Notes: generated by a model from the sequence alone, not told the origin. A stretch of 35,488 bases of DNA from Opitutaceae bacterium (GCA_017994935.1 JAGOJU010000036.1:1-35488); one strand, 5' to 3'; shown: positions 8,313 through 16,759, counted from the stretch's first letter. Translations and numbers: made by a program.

Positions 8313-10100
8313 TCATGGCGTGGACGGCGCGCGACCTCCGTCTGCCGCACCCGAAGGCATCCGTCCCGCCTTGCGATCCGCCGCGCCATCACCGGCTGTC
8401 GTCTCGACGGGCACTTCCAATATTCGATCCGTTGCGTTGGACAGCGAACGACGTCCGCCGATCAGGACAACATCGATGGCATAGGAACCGGGCGGCAGGG
8501 CTCCCCGCGGGATGACGCAATAGAATCCGCTGCTCCCGGTATCCGTGCGCTCCGGATACGCGCGCACCACGTCAGGCCTCGGATCCGCAAGGCCGCGGTA
8601 CAGGTAGTGGTTGTTTCCATTCCTGAACAGGAGCCATGGCTCGAGGTCGGTCGATACCTGATCCCGTGTCAGCATCCATCCTCGCAGGTGAAGGGATGCC
8701 GCCGAAACCTTGATCAAGTCGAACTGGAAAACGATCGGAAAAGGTGTCAGCGCGGGAATTCGCGCGACACGCGGGCTCACATCGGGCCGGATGCGGAAAA
8801 TCCCCGCATCGCGGGCCGCCGCCACGATCTGATCGGCCTTCGCGGCCTTCGGAAAAATCGGGTGCCGCAAACCGGCGAACGTGCCCTGTTCATCATAAAA
8901 ACGGGCCGCGGCAACCCTCCGATGGGAGAACTGCCGCGCCTCCTTCATGAAGCTGATGGATGCCATCACGCTGATTGTCATGGCCAGGACAAGGGCGGTG
9001 GCGGATGCGACAACGCGGCCTCGGAGCGACGGTAGGAGCGGCACGATCAGGACTGCCACCGCGGTCCATGCGATCGCGCTCTGCACCATGTAGCGGGAGG
9101 ACAGTGGCGAGACCGCGAGCAGGTTGAACCTCCCGTAGGCAATGATCAGGCAGGCCAGGACCGAATTGATGGCAACCGCCGTGAGAAACGGATCGAGCCT
9201 GTCGCGACGATAAATGATCAGAACACCCAGCGTGACGGTAAGCCCAAAGCCCGCAAGGACAGCCACGCTCTCGTTTCCCAGCGAAACGATGCCGCCGATC
9301 ATCGTGAGCCAGTATATGGCCATGGCCCGAAACCCCGCCAGCCCATGGAAGGGAGGACCCGCAACGGACGCCGAACCGAGCCGCCAGAGGAACACGGCGA
9401 CCAACGCCGCAGAAAATACCAGCCACAATCTTAACGCCTGACCGCGCCTCTGCAGGTAAAGCACATAGGCACCCGCCGCCAGCACCGCGACGCCGTGGGC
9501 CAGCGTGAAAACCGCCAGTACCGCAAAGAATCCCCCAGCAATTGCGGACCCTTTGCCTCCACGCGTGAGGAGGAACAGGCAGATGGAAGTCAGCAGGACG
9601 ATCTGGAAATGATCGATCGAGGCGTAGGAGGAAAAGAGGTTCTCGTAATTCTGATACTGAAAGAGGAGCAGGCTGCCCATCGCGGTCGCCAGCAGACCGA
9701 GCCATCGGGACATCGCAGCATGTCCGAGCACGAGGATCGCAAGAAACGCAAACGCATTTCCGGCAATCGCCAGAACAACAAAATCCACGCCGCCGGTCAG
9801 CTTGTAGAGAAGCCACGTAATGAACCGGCTCGTCACCATCACATGTTCATTCGCCGCCGCAAAGAACGCGCTGATTTCGCCTGCAAGGGAATCGGAGCCC
9901 CGCAGTTTGAGAATAAAACCGAGCACGGTCTCAAACTCATCCCACATCGGCATGTTGTGCAGAAGCTGCCTCGACTTGAGGGCCACAAACAGCACCGGGC
10001 AAAGTGTGCAAAGGATAAGTATGGCCGCGGCGAGGCGCCGAATCCTAAGGGACGGATGCCACGTGTCCCCCGAAGGGGACGTAAGGCCGGGTGAAGTCAT
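8313..10100 (-). CDS. Polytopic membrane protein, GT-C glycosyltransferase-like
   Basis: This 595-residue protein starts at the ATG at 10100; an in-frame TTG at 10181 would add 27 residues with no clear role. After a first helix (RRLAAAILILCTLCPVLFVA) comes a luminal-type loop with NMPMWDEFETVLGF. An acidic pair just after the first helix is characteristic of GT-C enzymes that use polyprenyl-phosphate sugars. About ten more hydrophobic segments follow, then a soluble region of roughly 150 residues with beta character (VSAASLHLRGWMLTRD, PPGSYAIDVVLIGGRRSLSN) ending in a low-complexity tail. It could glycosylate lipids or surface polymers, but no specific family is recognised and no glycan genes adjoin it. 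The function is inference from topology and the acidic motif. Confidence 0.72.
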   Translation of the reverse strand: MTSPGLTSPSGDTWHPSLRIRRLAAAILILCTLCPVLFVALKSRQLLHNMPMWDEFETVLGFILKLRGSDSLAGEISAFFAAANEHVMVTSRFITWLLYKLTGGVDFVVLAIAGNAFAFLAILVLGHAAMSRWLGLLATAMGSLLLFQYQNYENLFSSYASIDHFQIVLLTSICLFLLTRGGKGSAIAGGFFAVLAVFTLAHGVAVLAAGAYVLYLQRRGQALRLWLVFSAALVAVFLWRLGSASVAGPPFHGLAGFRAMAIYWLTMIGGIVSLGNESVAVLAGFGLTVTLGVLIIYRRDRLDPFLTAVAINSVLACLIIAYGRFNLLAVSPLSSRYMVQSAIAWTAVAVLIVPLLPSLRGRVVASATALVLAMTISVMASISFMKEARQFSHRRVAAARFYDEQGTFAGLRHPIFPKAAKADQIVAAARDAGIFRIRPDVSPRVARIPALTPFPIVFQFDLIKVSAASLHLRGWMLTRDQVSTDLEPWLLFRNGNNHYLYRGLADPRPDVVRAYPERTDTGSSGFYCVIPRGALPPGSYAIDVVLIGGRRSLSNATDRILEVPVETTAGDGAADRKAGRMPSGAADGGRAPSTP

Positions 10101-10467
10101 GCGCTGCTCGGTCGGATCAATGCGGAAACGAGTCCGGTCGCCACCGAGAAAGGAGTGCAAAATGGAGAATGCAAGCTGCAACCCGGTGCGCTCACCGGCA
10201 TCGTTTCGCTCTATCCAGGCCCGCTCAGGCGATCCCCCAGCAGATCCCCCTGGTCACCTCCAACTCGTCACCACGACAAATGAGGACAAGTCCAATCTGT
10301 CGCCTCGCCGCCCATGAGGTTGTACTCCACCAAGGCGGAACGTGCCGCCTTGATCGTTGGGCAGGTTGAGACTGGAGGCGTGGTACGGTGTCATTCCCTG
10401 CCATTTGCGCAGTCGTTGTCGAAGCCGGTGTTTCTGGCATTTCAATGGCTCGGTGCGTTGTTGGGCT
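10101..10467. other. Gene-poor stretch, probably degraded sequence
   Basis: No convincing coding region is visible on either strand. Short frames exist (for example 71 and 79 residues on the minus strand) but have low-complexity, arginine-rich translations that do not resemble proteins. The 20-bp near-palindrome at 10332 lies here. The stretch sits between a membrane-protein start and a toxin-antitoxin pair, a place where mobile or repetitive sequence often accumulates. Confidence 0.5.
10332..10351. repeat. 20-bp near-perfect palindrome
   Basis: AAGGCGGAACGTGCCGCCTT pairs at nine of ten positions around a central CG with no loop. It has no T-tract, so it is not a simple terminator. It could be a protein-binding site or part of a repeated palindromic element. 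Only one copy is in the window. Confidence 0.5.
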
Positions 10468-10779
10468 TCACCGCTTGACGTCTTCGAAATCAAGTTTGCC
10501 TCGTGCTCCGTGCCAGTAACGCGCCACTCCTATAACTTTCGAACTTTCGTCGATACGGTAGACAATCCGGTATGGCTTCAACAGAAGCTCGCGAATCAAC
10601 CGATCGTCAAACTCCGGAACAACACCACCAGAGTACGGAAAACTGGCTAAGACCTTCGTCTTGTCGATCAACGCCAAACCGAGTCGCTTTGCTGCTTCAG
10701 GACGATCGGGTGCAATGTAAAGTACGATGTCCCTGAGATCTTCGATGGCTCGAGGAGCGAGGACTACCTTGTAGTCCAC
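10468..10779 (-). CDS. ParE/RelE-superfamily toxin
   Basis: This 103-residue toxin has the compact alpha-beta pattern of the superfamily: an N-terminal strand (YKVVLAPRAIEDLRDIVLYI), a helix with PEAAKRLGLALIDKTKVLA, the SFPYSGGVVPEF loop, then RELLLKPYRIVYRIDES and a final strand giving VARYWHGARG. The PYRIVYRI strand and the C-terminal basic/histidine-containing end are typical of ParE-type toxins (gyrase poisoning) rather than of mRNA-cleaving RelE, but this cannot be settled by eye. It starts with a GTG at 10779, overlapping the antitoxin stop by 16 bases, so translation is coupled. Normal length and an intact frame suggest a working toxin. Confidence 0.85.
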   Translation of the reverse strand: MDYKVVLAPRAIEDLRDIVLYIAPDRPEAAKRLGLALIDKTKVLASFPYSGGVVPEFDDRLIRELLLKPYRIVYRIDESSKVIGVARYWHGARGKLDFEDVKR

Positions 10780-10949
10780 GATTCGATCAGCTTCTCGACT
10801 CTTTCGATCTCGATACCTTCGCCATGATCCAGCTGATCAAGTCCTTCTCGAATACCTGCAACAAATGCCACTTCGCGGGCAATCTGCTGGAGTGAAACAT
10901 CGTCCGGAAGGCGTGTAAGCAAATCAGCGACAACTTCCTTGTTGCTCAT
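10764..10949 (-). CDS. Antitoxin of the ParE-type toxin
   Basis: This 61-residue protein (MSNKEVVADLLTRLPDDVSL onwards) is acidic and helical, with the pattern LPDDVSLQQIAREVAFVAGI followed by EGLDQLDHGEGI. Such sequences are common as small first genes of type II toxin-antitoxin operons; the exact family was not identified. The ATG at 10949 is preferred over an in-frame GTG at 10961. The 16-base overlap with the toxin gene and the antitoxin-first order support the pairing. By analogy it would bind the toxin and repress the shared promoter upstream of 10949. Confidence 0.82.
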   Translation of the reverse strand: MSNKEVVADLLTRLPDDVSLQQIAREVAFVAGIREGLDQLDHGEGIEIERVEKLIESWTTR

Positions 10950-11434
10950 GGCGGAGATCACAAGTCAACGCGGAAGCGAATGCAAGCCTTCTGCCCAGGC
11001 ACTGCGAGGGGCCGCCGGCAATTGCCGCGGTTGATCACGTGGCAGCAGCTCCCCGAAAACCCCATTACCCAAGGTCTCGCCATGCTGGAGAAACACGGAA
11101 TGCCCGAGGGTCTTGTTAAGCCTCACGCTCCAACAGCTGCATGGCAATGGCTCAGCGGTTTGTTTGGGTCTGGAAGGTTGACCTGAAGGGCCGACTTTTC
11201 TCTTTCGGCGATTGTACCCCATGACTGAGGATGAGTGGGCGCGCCCGTTCGCGAACCTCCGCTGAACCCCGCGAGATATCGCGACAATGCCTTCGGAGTG
11301 CCCATCGCTGGAACCCGTGCCCGCCAGAGTTTGGAAGTGGTAGTCAACCGCCGCAGATGGGCGACGATCACGTCGCCCGCCCCGATGGTCATTGCCTTCA
11401 TTCCCGGGCCGGCAACCATGTCCGCGCCCTGCCG
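10950..11434. other. Gene-poor stretch before the spermidine-synthase-like gene
   Basis: Apart from one doubtful small frame at 10980-11186, nothing coding is recognised. A 12-bp palindrome, CGGCAATTGCCG, lies near 11016. The long plus-strand frame of the next gene extends back to 11231, but its first 68 codons give an arginine- and proline-rich sequence unlike the family, so they are treated as untranslated. The toxin-antitoxin promoter should lie at the left end. Confidence 0.5.
10980..11186 (+). CDS. Doubtful small frame, 68 residues
   Basis: An ATG-initiated frame encodes a short product containing ITWQQLPENPITQGLAMLEK and later AAWQWLSGLFGSGRLT. The composition is protein-like, unlike the arginine-rich shadow frames around it, and it could be a small gene or the relic of a larger one. 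There is no ribosome binding site, no recognised family and no conserved neighbour. Listed with low confidence so that it can be checked for conservation. Confidence 0.2.
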   Translation: MQAFCPGTARGRRQLPRLITWQQLPENPITQGLAMLEKHGMPEGLVKPHAPTAAWQWLSGLFGSGRLT

Positions 11435-13717
11435 ATGGTACTCCATGCCCTGACGGTCTTCCTTGGCGCGTTTCTCCTGTTTCAGGTCCAGCCCCTGATC
11501 GGGAAATTCATCCTTCCCTGGTTCGGGGGGAGCCCGGGTGTTTGGACCACTTGCCTGCTCTTTTTTCAAGCGGCCCTGCTCGGCGGCTACGCTTACGCCC
11601 ATTTTCTTTGCACGCGTCTGAAACCCCGGACCCAAGGTTGGTTGCATGCATGCCTTCTGGTCGCCGCGCTCGCCATGTTGCCGATCATCCCCGCGAGTCA
11701 CTGGAAGCCGTCCGGCGAAACCGAGCCCGTGGTGAGGATCCTTCTGCTCCTGACCACGACCATAGGACTTCCGTATTTTGTGCTGTCGGCGACAGGCCCC
11801 CTGATCCAGCGCTGGTTCAGCCTGACATTTCCTGACAAATCGCCCTACCGGCTCTATGCGCTTTCAAACGCCGGCTCCCTGCTCGCCCTGCTGAGCTATC
11901 CTCTTGTCTTTGAACCTGCCTTCAACCGGAAGACCCAGGCCTGGATATGGTCAGCCAGCCTCGCGGCCTTCGCACTGCTCTGCATCGCCTGCGCCCGACG
12001 TCTCGCGGCCTCAGCAGGCGAAAGATCAGGAGATTCCGAAACAGCACCGTCGACTGGGGTCGCCGGTGACCCCGCATCCGACAGGTCCCCAACCGCCGGC
12101 AACCGGGTGCTCTGGGTGGGATTCGCCTCGATCGCCTCGGTCCTCCTGATCGCAACCACCAATCAGCTCAGCCAGGACATCGCAGTCATTCCCTTTCTGT
12201 GGGTGCTACCTCTGGTCCTGTACCTGCTGAGTTTCATCCTTTGCTTCGACCACCCGCGATGGTACCGGCGGGGGCTCTTCGCGGGAATATTCGTGATGGG
12301 CACGGTGGCCGTCTGCCGCATCCTCTACGCGGAGTCGGGGTCATCGCTGGCATTCCAGATCAGCAGCTACAGCGTCACCCTGTTCGCCGCCTGCATGATC
12401 TGTCACGGCGAACTGTACCGGATGCGGCCCGCACCGCGCTTTCTGACATCCTTCTATCTGCACCTTGCCGCCGGCGGTGCCTTCGGCGGGCTGCTGGTGG
12501 CCGTTGTCGCCCCGCTCCTCCTCGACCGGTACGCCGAACTCCAGGCCGGACTCTGGGCACTGAGCTACCTGCTCGGGGTTGTCTGTCTCCGCGACCGCGA
12601 CCGCACGATCGCCGAGGGGGCGGCCATCGCAGCCCTTGTATCCATACTATTGCTACCGGCGTTCTGGATCGACTGGACCGACGGCATCTCCGACGCCTTC
12701 GCCACGTATCCGGATGCCTTTGGGATTGTGTACAGGAAACACTGGCCCCTCGTCTTGGCCGCCATGGTGGCGGTGATTCCGGCGTTCGCCGACGGATGGC
12801 ACAGGATGGCACAGGGATGGCGGACGCGCATGGGAGGGTTCGTCATGTTCCTTTCGGTGGGACTGGGCATCTTCTTCATCATCCAGCTTCACCACACCGT
12901 CGGCACAACCCTCGCCGCCACACGCAATTTCTACGGCACGCTCCGGGTCTACGAGGAACTCCCCGATCGCGAATACGGCTGGAACCTGAAGCTCGTGCAC
13001 GGCGTCATCACGCATGGACTCCAGTTCGGGAATCCGGTCCAGTCGAGATGGCCGACCACCTATTACGGCGAGGCGAGCGGAGTGGGATTGGCGATCAAGC
13101 ACCTGCGGCGCCCCGAAGGGCAGCGCCACATCGGCCTCGTGGGGCTGGGCACGGGCACGCTGGCGGTCTACGGCAGGAAGGGCGATCAGTTCCGCATCTA
13201 TGAAATCAATCCCGACGTGGTGGCGATCGCCCGCAAACACTTCACATTCCTCTCGGAATGCGAGGCGCATGTGCAGGTGATCGCCGGCGACGCACGCCTG
13301 TCGATGGAGGTGGAACTGAAAGCCGGCACACCCCAGGGGTTTGACCTGCTGGTGCTGGATGCCTTCAGCAGTGACTCGATCCCCATCCACCTCCTGACGC
13401 GTGAGGTGATGGAGGTGTACCTGCGGCATCTGCGCGAGGATGGAATCCTCGCGGTGCACGTTTCGAACCGCTATCTCGATCTCCAACCCGTCGTCGAAAA
13501 ACTGGCCGAAACGTCCGGCCTCGTCACCGCAACCATCAATGACGACTCCGTGGATTCCTGGTGGATCTATCGCACGAAGTGGATGCTGCTCGCCCGCGAC
13601 TCCGCGCTGCTGTCGGCGAGGGAAATCCAGGACAAGGCGCTGCCCCGCAGCGAAAAGACCGGGGCGATGGCTGTCTGGACCGACGACCATGCCAGCCTGG
13701 TCCAGATCCTCCGCTGA
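11435..13717 (+). CDS. Fused membrane / spermidine synthase-like protein
   Basis: This 760-residue protein starts at the ATG at 11435, where the first helix begins (MVLHALTVFLGAFLLFQVQP). About the first 520 residues contain a dozen or more hydrophobic segments, including a conserved-looking opening VQPLIGKFILPWFGGSPGVW. The C-terminal 200 residues form a Rossmann methyltransferase-like domain of spermidine-synthase type: HIGLVGLGTGTLAVYG, IYEINPDVVAIARKHF, GDARLSMEVEL and FDLLVLDAFSSDSIPIHLLT, where acidic residues would hold substrate or cofactor. This architecture is widespread and usually annotated as fused MFS/spermidine synthase, with no proven reaction. There is no S-adenosylmethionine decarboxylase nearby, so classical spermidine synthesis is not supported by context. 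It is convergent with the mechanosensitive channel gene. Confidence 0.88.
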   Translation: MVLHALTVFLGAFLLFQVQPLIGKFILPWFGGSPGVWTTCLLFFQAALLGGYAYAHFLCTRLKPRTQGWLHACLLVAALAMLPIIPASHWKPSGETEPVVRILLLLTTTIGLPYFVLSATGPLIQRWFSLTFPDKSPYRLYALSNAGSLLALLSYPLVFEPAFNRKTQAWIWSASLAAFALLCIACARRLAASAGERSGDSETAPSTGVAGDPASDRSPTAGNRVLWVGFASIASVLLIATTNQLSQDIAVIPFLWVLPLVLYLLSFILCFDHPRWYRRGLFAGIFVMGTVAVCRILYAESGSSLAFQISSYSVTLFAACMICHGELYRMRPAPRFLTSFYLHLAAGGAFGGLLVAVVAPLLLDRYAELQAGLWALSYLLGVVCLRDRDRTIAEGAAIAALVSILLLPAFWIDWTDGISDAFATYPDAFGIVYRKHWPLVLAAMVAVIPAFADGWHRMAQGWRTRMGGFVMFLSVGLGIFFIIQLHHTVGTTLAATRNFYGTLRVYEELPDREYGWNLKLVHGVITHGLQFGNPVQSRWPTTYYGEASGVGLAIKHLRRPEGQRHIGLVGLGTGTLAVYGRKGDQFRIYEINPDVVAIARKHFTFLSECEAHVQVIAGDARLSMEVELKAGTPQGFDLLVLDAFSSDSIPIHLLTREVMEVYLRHLREDGILAVHVSNRYLDLQPVVEKLAETSGLVTATINDDSVDSWWIYRTKWMLLARDSALLSAREIQDKALPRSEKTGAMAVWTDDHASLVQILR

Positions 13718-13774
13718 CGGCGGCGCAGGCATGAGGCCGCTGGACGGCCTCCCACGCAGGATCGCACTTCGGGA

Positions 13775-15103
13775 CTATGATGAGGCTTGCGGAGGATTAC
13801 CGGGAGATGCGTCGAGTCCCGCAGTTGCCGGACTGGAATTTCCCTGAAGGACAACCGGAGGTATCGGGAACGCGAAGGAAAGCCCCCTCTCCCTCACAGC
13901 CCGCATGAACGCACCGTTCAAACGCTGGCGAAGCTCCATGTGCTTCCGAAAATCATCATCAACCGTCATGTAGACGATCCAGATGTCCAGCGATGTCTGG
14001 TTCAGGTCCCGGAAATACACCATGACGGAACTCGCATCGATTTCAGGCTGCGCGAGAATGAGGCCTTCGAAATCCTTCACAATGGCGTCCATGTCTTCGG
14101 CGCTGGACGCGTAGGTCAGCGAGATGACCTGCTCGACGCGGCGCTGCGTGAAACGTGAAAGGTTGGTCACCGCCTCCGTCGCCACGGTCCTGTTGGGGAC
14201 AATGGTGATGGACTTGTCCGGATTGCGCAGCTTGGTCGAGCGCAGGCCGATATCCTCCACCAATCCGGTGTGGGCGCCTATCCGGACGGTCTCGCCGATC
14301 TTGAACGGCTGGTCGATGGCGACGACGACGGAACCGAAGAGATTGGCAATCGTGTCCTGGGCTGCGAGCGCCATCGCCAGGCCGCCGATACCGAGGCCGG
14401 CAAGGAATGCCTTAACGTCCGCCCCCAGGCTTTGCGCAACCAAGAGCACGCCAAAAACGAAAAATATGGCGAGAAGCGTCTTCCGGATCCACGGCATGAA
14501 TGCGGCGACACCCAGCTTGCGGGCAGTCGCCACCTCCTGCATGTGTTCGAGCAGGGTGTTGAATGCCCTCAGGAACAGCCAGAAGACGAGAAGCGAAAAC
14601 GCGAGGGCCGAGGCGTAGGCGACCGCTTCGCTGCTGGCCGGTGACAACTTCAGCACCTTCAGGGCTGCAAGGACTCCGAGGAAAACAATCAATGCGCCGA
14701 CAGGGGATGCCAGCGCAGGGAAGAGCTTGTCATCGAGCGTGGTCCCGGTGCGCGACGCCACCTTCCTTAGTATTCCAAAAACAACCCGGGTCACCACCCC
14801 CCGCACGATGACGGCGCCCACCAGAAACATCGCCGCGATGAGATAGCGGGACGTGCTGTTTCCACTGGTCCCCACATCAAACGACTCCAGGATCCCATCG
14901 ACCAGGTGTTCGAGAAAATCCGATGTCGGCACGTGGGTATCGCCGCTTGCGACAGCCGCCGCCGCGGCTGTCTGGTTGCTCGCGTCCGTAGCCGCCGCCT
15001 TCTCGGCGCCTGCGCCGGTCTGGGCCAGCGCAAATGCAGGAACGCAAGTGACGAGAGCTGAAAGTAGGAGATAGGAGAGGAATGGGCGGATGCACTGCTT
15101 CAT
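13775..15103 (-). CDS. MscS-family mechanosensitive ion channel
   Basis: This 442-residue channel opens under membrane tension to release solutes on hypo-osmotic shock. The ATG at 15103 gives a signal peptide (FLSYLLLSALVTCVPAFALA), followed by an alanine-rich periplasmic segment, several membrane helices, and the pore-lining helix rich in Gly and Ala (FLAGLGIGGLAMALAAQDTI). The MscS beta domain follows: FKIGETVRIGAHTGLVEDIG, LRNPDKSITIVPNRTV. The C-terminal cytoplasmic alpha-beta domain contains VISLTYASSAEDMDAIVKDF. The length is intermediate between small MscS and the large MscK/YnaI types. It is divergent from terC with 140 bases between the starts. Confidence 0.93.
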   Translation of the reverse strand: MKQCIRPFLSYLLLSALVTCVPAFALAQTGAGAEKAAATDASNQTAAAAAVASGDTHVPTSDFLEHLVDGILESFDVGTSGNSTSRYLIAAMFLVGAVIVRGVVTRVVFGILRKVASRTGTTLDDKLFPALASPVGALIVFLGVLAALKVLKLSPASSEAVAYASALAFSLLVFWLFLRAFNTLLEHMQEVATARKLGVAAFMPWIRKTLLAIFFVFGVLLVAQSLGADVKAFLAGLGIGGLAMALAAQDTIANLFGSVVVAIDQPFKIGETVRIGAHTGLVEDIGLRSTKLRNPDKSITIVPNRTVATEAVTNLSRFTQRRVEQVISLTYASSAEDMDAIVKDFEGLILAQPEIDASSVMVYFRDLNQTSLDIWIVYMTVDDDFRKHMELRQRLNGAFMRAVRERGLSFAFPIPPVVLQGNSSPATAGLDASPGNPPQASS

Positions 15104-15243
15104 GGATGGGAAATCGGGAAGTTTAGCTGAAATCCCGGAAAAGGCGGCTTCAAATCCAAAAAAAGCAAAAGTTCCCACCGGAGCCCTGCGACCCAACTCC
15201 CCTCTTGCGGCATTGCGCCTCCGGGGCACATCCTCGGAATCCA

Positions 15244-16233
15244 ATGATCCTGCCCAATCTTCTGGCCGTCCTTTCGGATCTCCCGCCGCTGCCGATATGG
15301 GCGTGGCTGGCATTCTTCGGCTTCATCGCCGTCATGCTCGCGCTCGACCTCGGAGTGTTCCATCGCGATTCGCATGTCGTTTCAACGAAGGAGGCGCTCG
15401 TCTGGTGCGCTGTCTGGGCGTCTCTTGCGCTCGCCTTCTGCGTGCTTTTGCAGTTCTGGCGGGGCAGCGAGTCCGCGCAGCAGTTTCTTGCGGGCTACCT
15501 GGTCGAGCTCTGCCTGAGCGTCGACAACGTGTTTGTCTTCATCCTCGTCTTCGCGTTTTTCAAGGTCCCGCCGCAATGGCAGCACCGTGTCCTCTTCTGG
15601 GGCATCCTCGGCGCCGTTGCCATGCGCGCTGTCTTCATTCTCGTCGGCGTCAGCGTGCTCGCACGGTTCCACTGGGTGATCTACCTCTTCGGTGCCTTTC
15701 TCGTCTACACCGGCATCAAGATGGCATTCTCAAAGGGAGCCGAGGAGGAGATGCACCCGGAAAAGAACATCGCGGTCCGCCTGTTTCGGAAAATATATCC
15801 GGTTAGCCCGTCGATGGACGGCGGCCACTTCTTCACGCGCCTGAACGGCCGCCACATGGCAACGCCGCTGTTCGTCGTTCTGATCGTCGTGGAGTCAACC
15901 GATGTCATCTTCGCACTCGATTCGCTTCCGGCGGTGCTTGCCATCACCCGCGACGGCTTTGTCGCGCTCACATCAAACATTTTCGCGATCCTCGGGCTTC
16001 GATCGCTTTATTTCGCGCTCAGCGGAATCATGCAGCTTTTCCGTTTCCTCAAATTCGGCCTCTCGCTCATTCTCGTGTTCATCGGCGTCAAGATGCTGAT
16101 CACCTATTTTGAGTATCACATCGATACAACGGTGTCGCTCGGCGTCATCGGTGGCGTGCTGCTGCTATCGGTACTCGCCAGCGTGATCATCAGGGAAAAA
16201 CCCAAGGCTGCCCTGCACGGAGCGGAAAAATAG
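15244..16233 (+). CDS. TerC/Alx-family integral membrane protein
   Basis: This 329-residue protein starts at the ATG at 15244 (MILPNLLAVLSDLPPLPIWA). It has the TerC helices with the conserved acidic residues: YLVELCLSVDNVFVFILVFA and VVLIVVESTDVIFALDSLPA, plus LFGAFLVYTGIKMAFSK. The family includes Alx and TerC, associated with manganese or other metal export, including metal loading of exoenzymes, and with tellurite resistance. The region upstream (15104-15243) was inspected for a yybP-ykoY manganese riboswitch, which often precedes this family, but no clear match was seen. The gene ends in a strong hairpin at 16235. No tellurite operon partners are present, so a metal-homeostasis role is more likely. 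Confidence 0.93.
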   Translation: MILPNLLAVLSDLPPLPIWAWLAFFGFIAVMLALDLGVFHRDSHVVSTKEALVWCAVWASLALAFCVLLQFWRGSESAQQFLAGYLVELCLSVDNVFVFILVFAFFKVPPQWQHRVLFWGILGAVAMRAVFILVGVSVLARFHWVIYLFGAFLVYTGIKMAFSKGAEEEMHPEKNIAVRLFRKIYPVSPSMDGGHFFTRLNGRHMATPLFVVLIVVESTDVIFALDSLPAVLAITRDGFVALTSNIFAILGLRSLYFALSGIMQLFRFLKFGLSLILVFIGVKMLITYFEYHIDTTVSLGVIGGVLLLSVLASVIIREKPKAALHGAEK

Positions 16234-16234
16234 G

Positions 16235-16261
16235 AACCCGACCCCTTCGCAGGGTCGGGTT
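16235..16261. terminator. Hairpin between terC and hsp20
   Basis: AACCCGACCC and GGGTCGGGTT form a perfect 10-bp GC-rich stem with a 7-base loop. It begins two bases after the terC stop. There is no long T-tract. It lies between convergent genes and could end transcription from both. Confidence 0.75.
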
Positions 16262-16303
16262 CAGATGGCTCGGCAGGTGACCGGAGGACGTTTGCGCGTC
16301 GGT

Positions 16304-16714
16304 TCAGGCGACCGCGATCTTGCGTGGCTTGAGGGCCTCCGCCTTCGGAAGCGTGAGTGTGAGCACGCCGTCGCGAAGCTCCGCGCCGATCTTGTCAATG
16401 TTGACCGACGCATCGTGGCTGAGCGTGAGGCTGAATTCCGAATCAACGCTTTCACGGTAAAGCGAGGTCCATGACTCCGGGGCTTTCCAGCCACGTTTGC
16501 CGGTGATCACGATTTCGTCGCCATCCGCGCTGATTTGCAGGCCGTCCTTGGTGACCCCCGGAAGGTACACGGTTGCCATAAACGCGTCGGCGGTTTCATG
16601 GACTCGATAGGACGGCCGAAGGGTCGGGACAGTCGTGGCGTCGGCCAGATGGAGATCGCCACTCTTGTCGGACGGGCGGTTGAAGGAAGGGAGGAGAGAA
16701 TGTAGCAGGCTCAT
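16304..16714 (-). CDS. Small heat-shock protein (Hsp20/alpha-crystallin), downstream copy
   Basis: This 136-residue chaperone binds unfolding proteins without ATP. The alpha-crystallin domain covers about residues 35-136: YRVHETADAFMATVYLPGVT, KDGLQISADGDEIVITGKRG, and near the end the family signature GVLTLTLPKAEALKPRKIAV. The N-terminal arm (MSLLHSLLPSFNRPS) is short and the C-terminal I-x-I/V motif appears as KIAVA. It lies 92 bases downstream of a second Hsp20 gene on the same strand, so the two may form one stress transcript, although the G-rich repeat between them might separate expression. It is more divergent in the domain core than its neighbour, with an unusual WKAPESWTSLYRES loop. 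Confidence 0.93.
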   Translation of the reverse strand: MSLLHSLLPSFNRPSDKSGDLHLADATTVPTLRPSYRVHETADAFMATVYLPGVTKDGLQISADGDEIVITGKRGWKAPESWTSLYRESVDSEFSLTLSHDASVNIDKIGAELRDGVLTLTLPKAEALKPRKIAVA

Positions 16715-16738
16715 GGGATTTGGATTTTGTAGGGAATT

Positions 16739-16759
16739 GGGAGTGGGAGTGGGAGTGGG
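16739..16759 (+). repeat. G-quadruplex-type GGGAGT repeat
   Basis: Four GGG runs are separated by three identical AGT loops, the canonical G-quadruplex pattern with three-base loops. It is on the plus strand, which is the template strand for the flanking minus-strand hsp20 genes, 24 bases upstream of the downstream copy. The same run is a short hexamer tandem repeat, so copy-number variation is possible. Confidence 0.7.

Noticed and set aside
15104..15243. Possible yybP-ykoY manganese riboswitch before terC
   Set aside because: The family is often preceded by one, but the conserved loop sequences were not found by eye. A covariance search would settle it.
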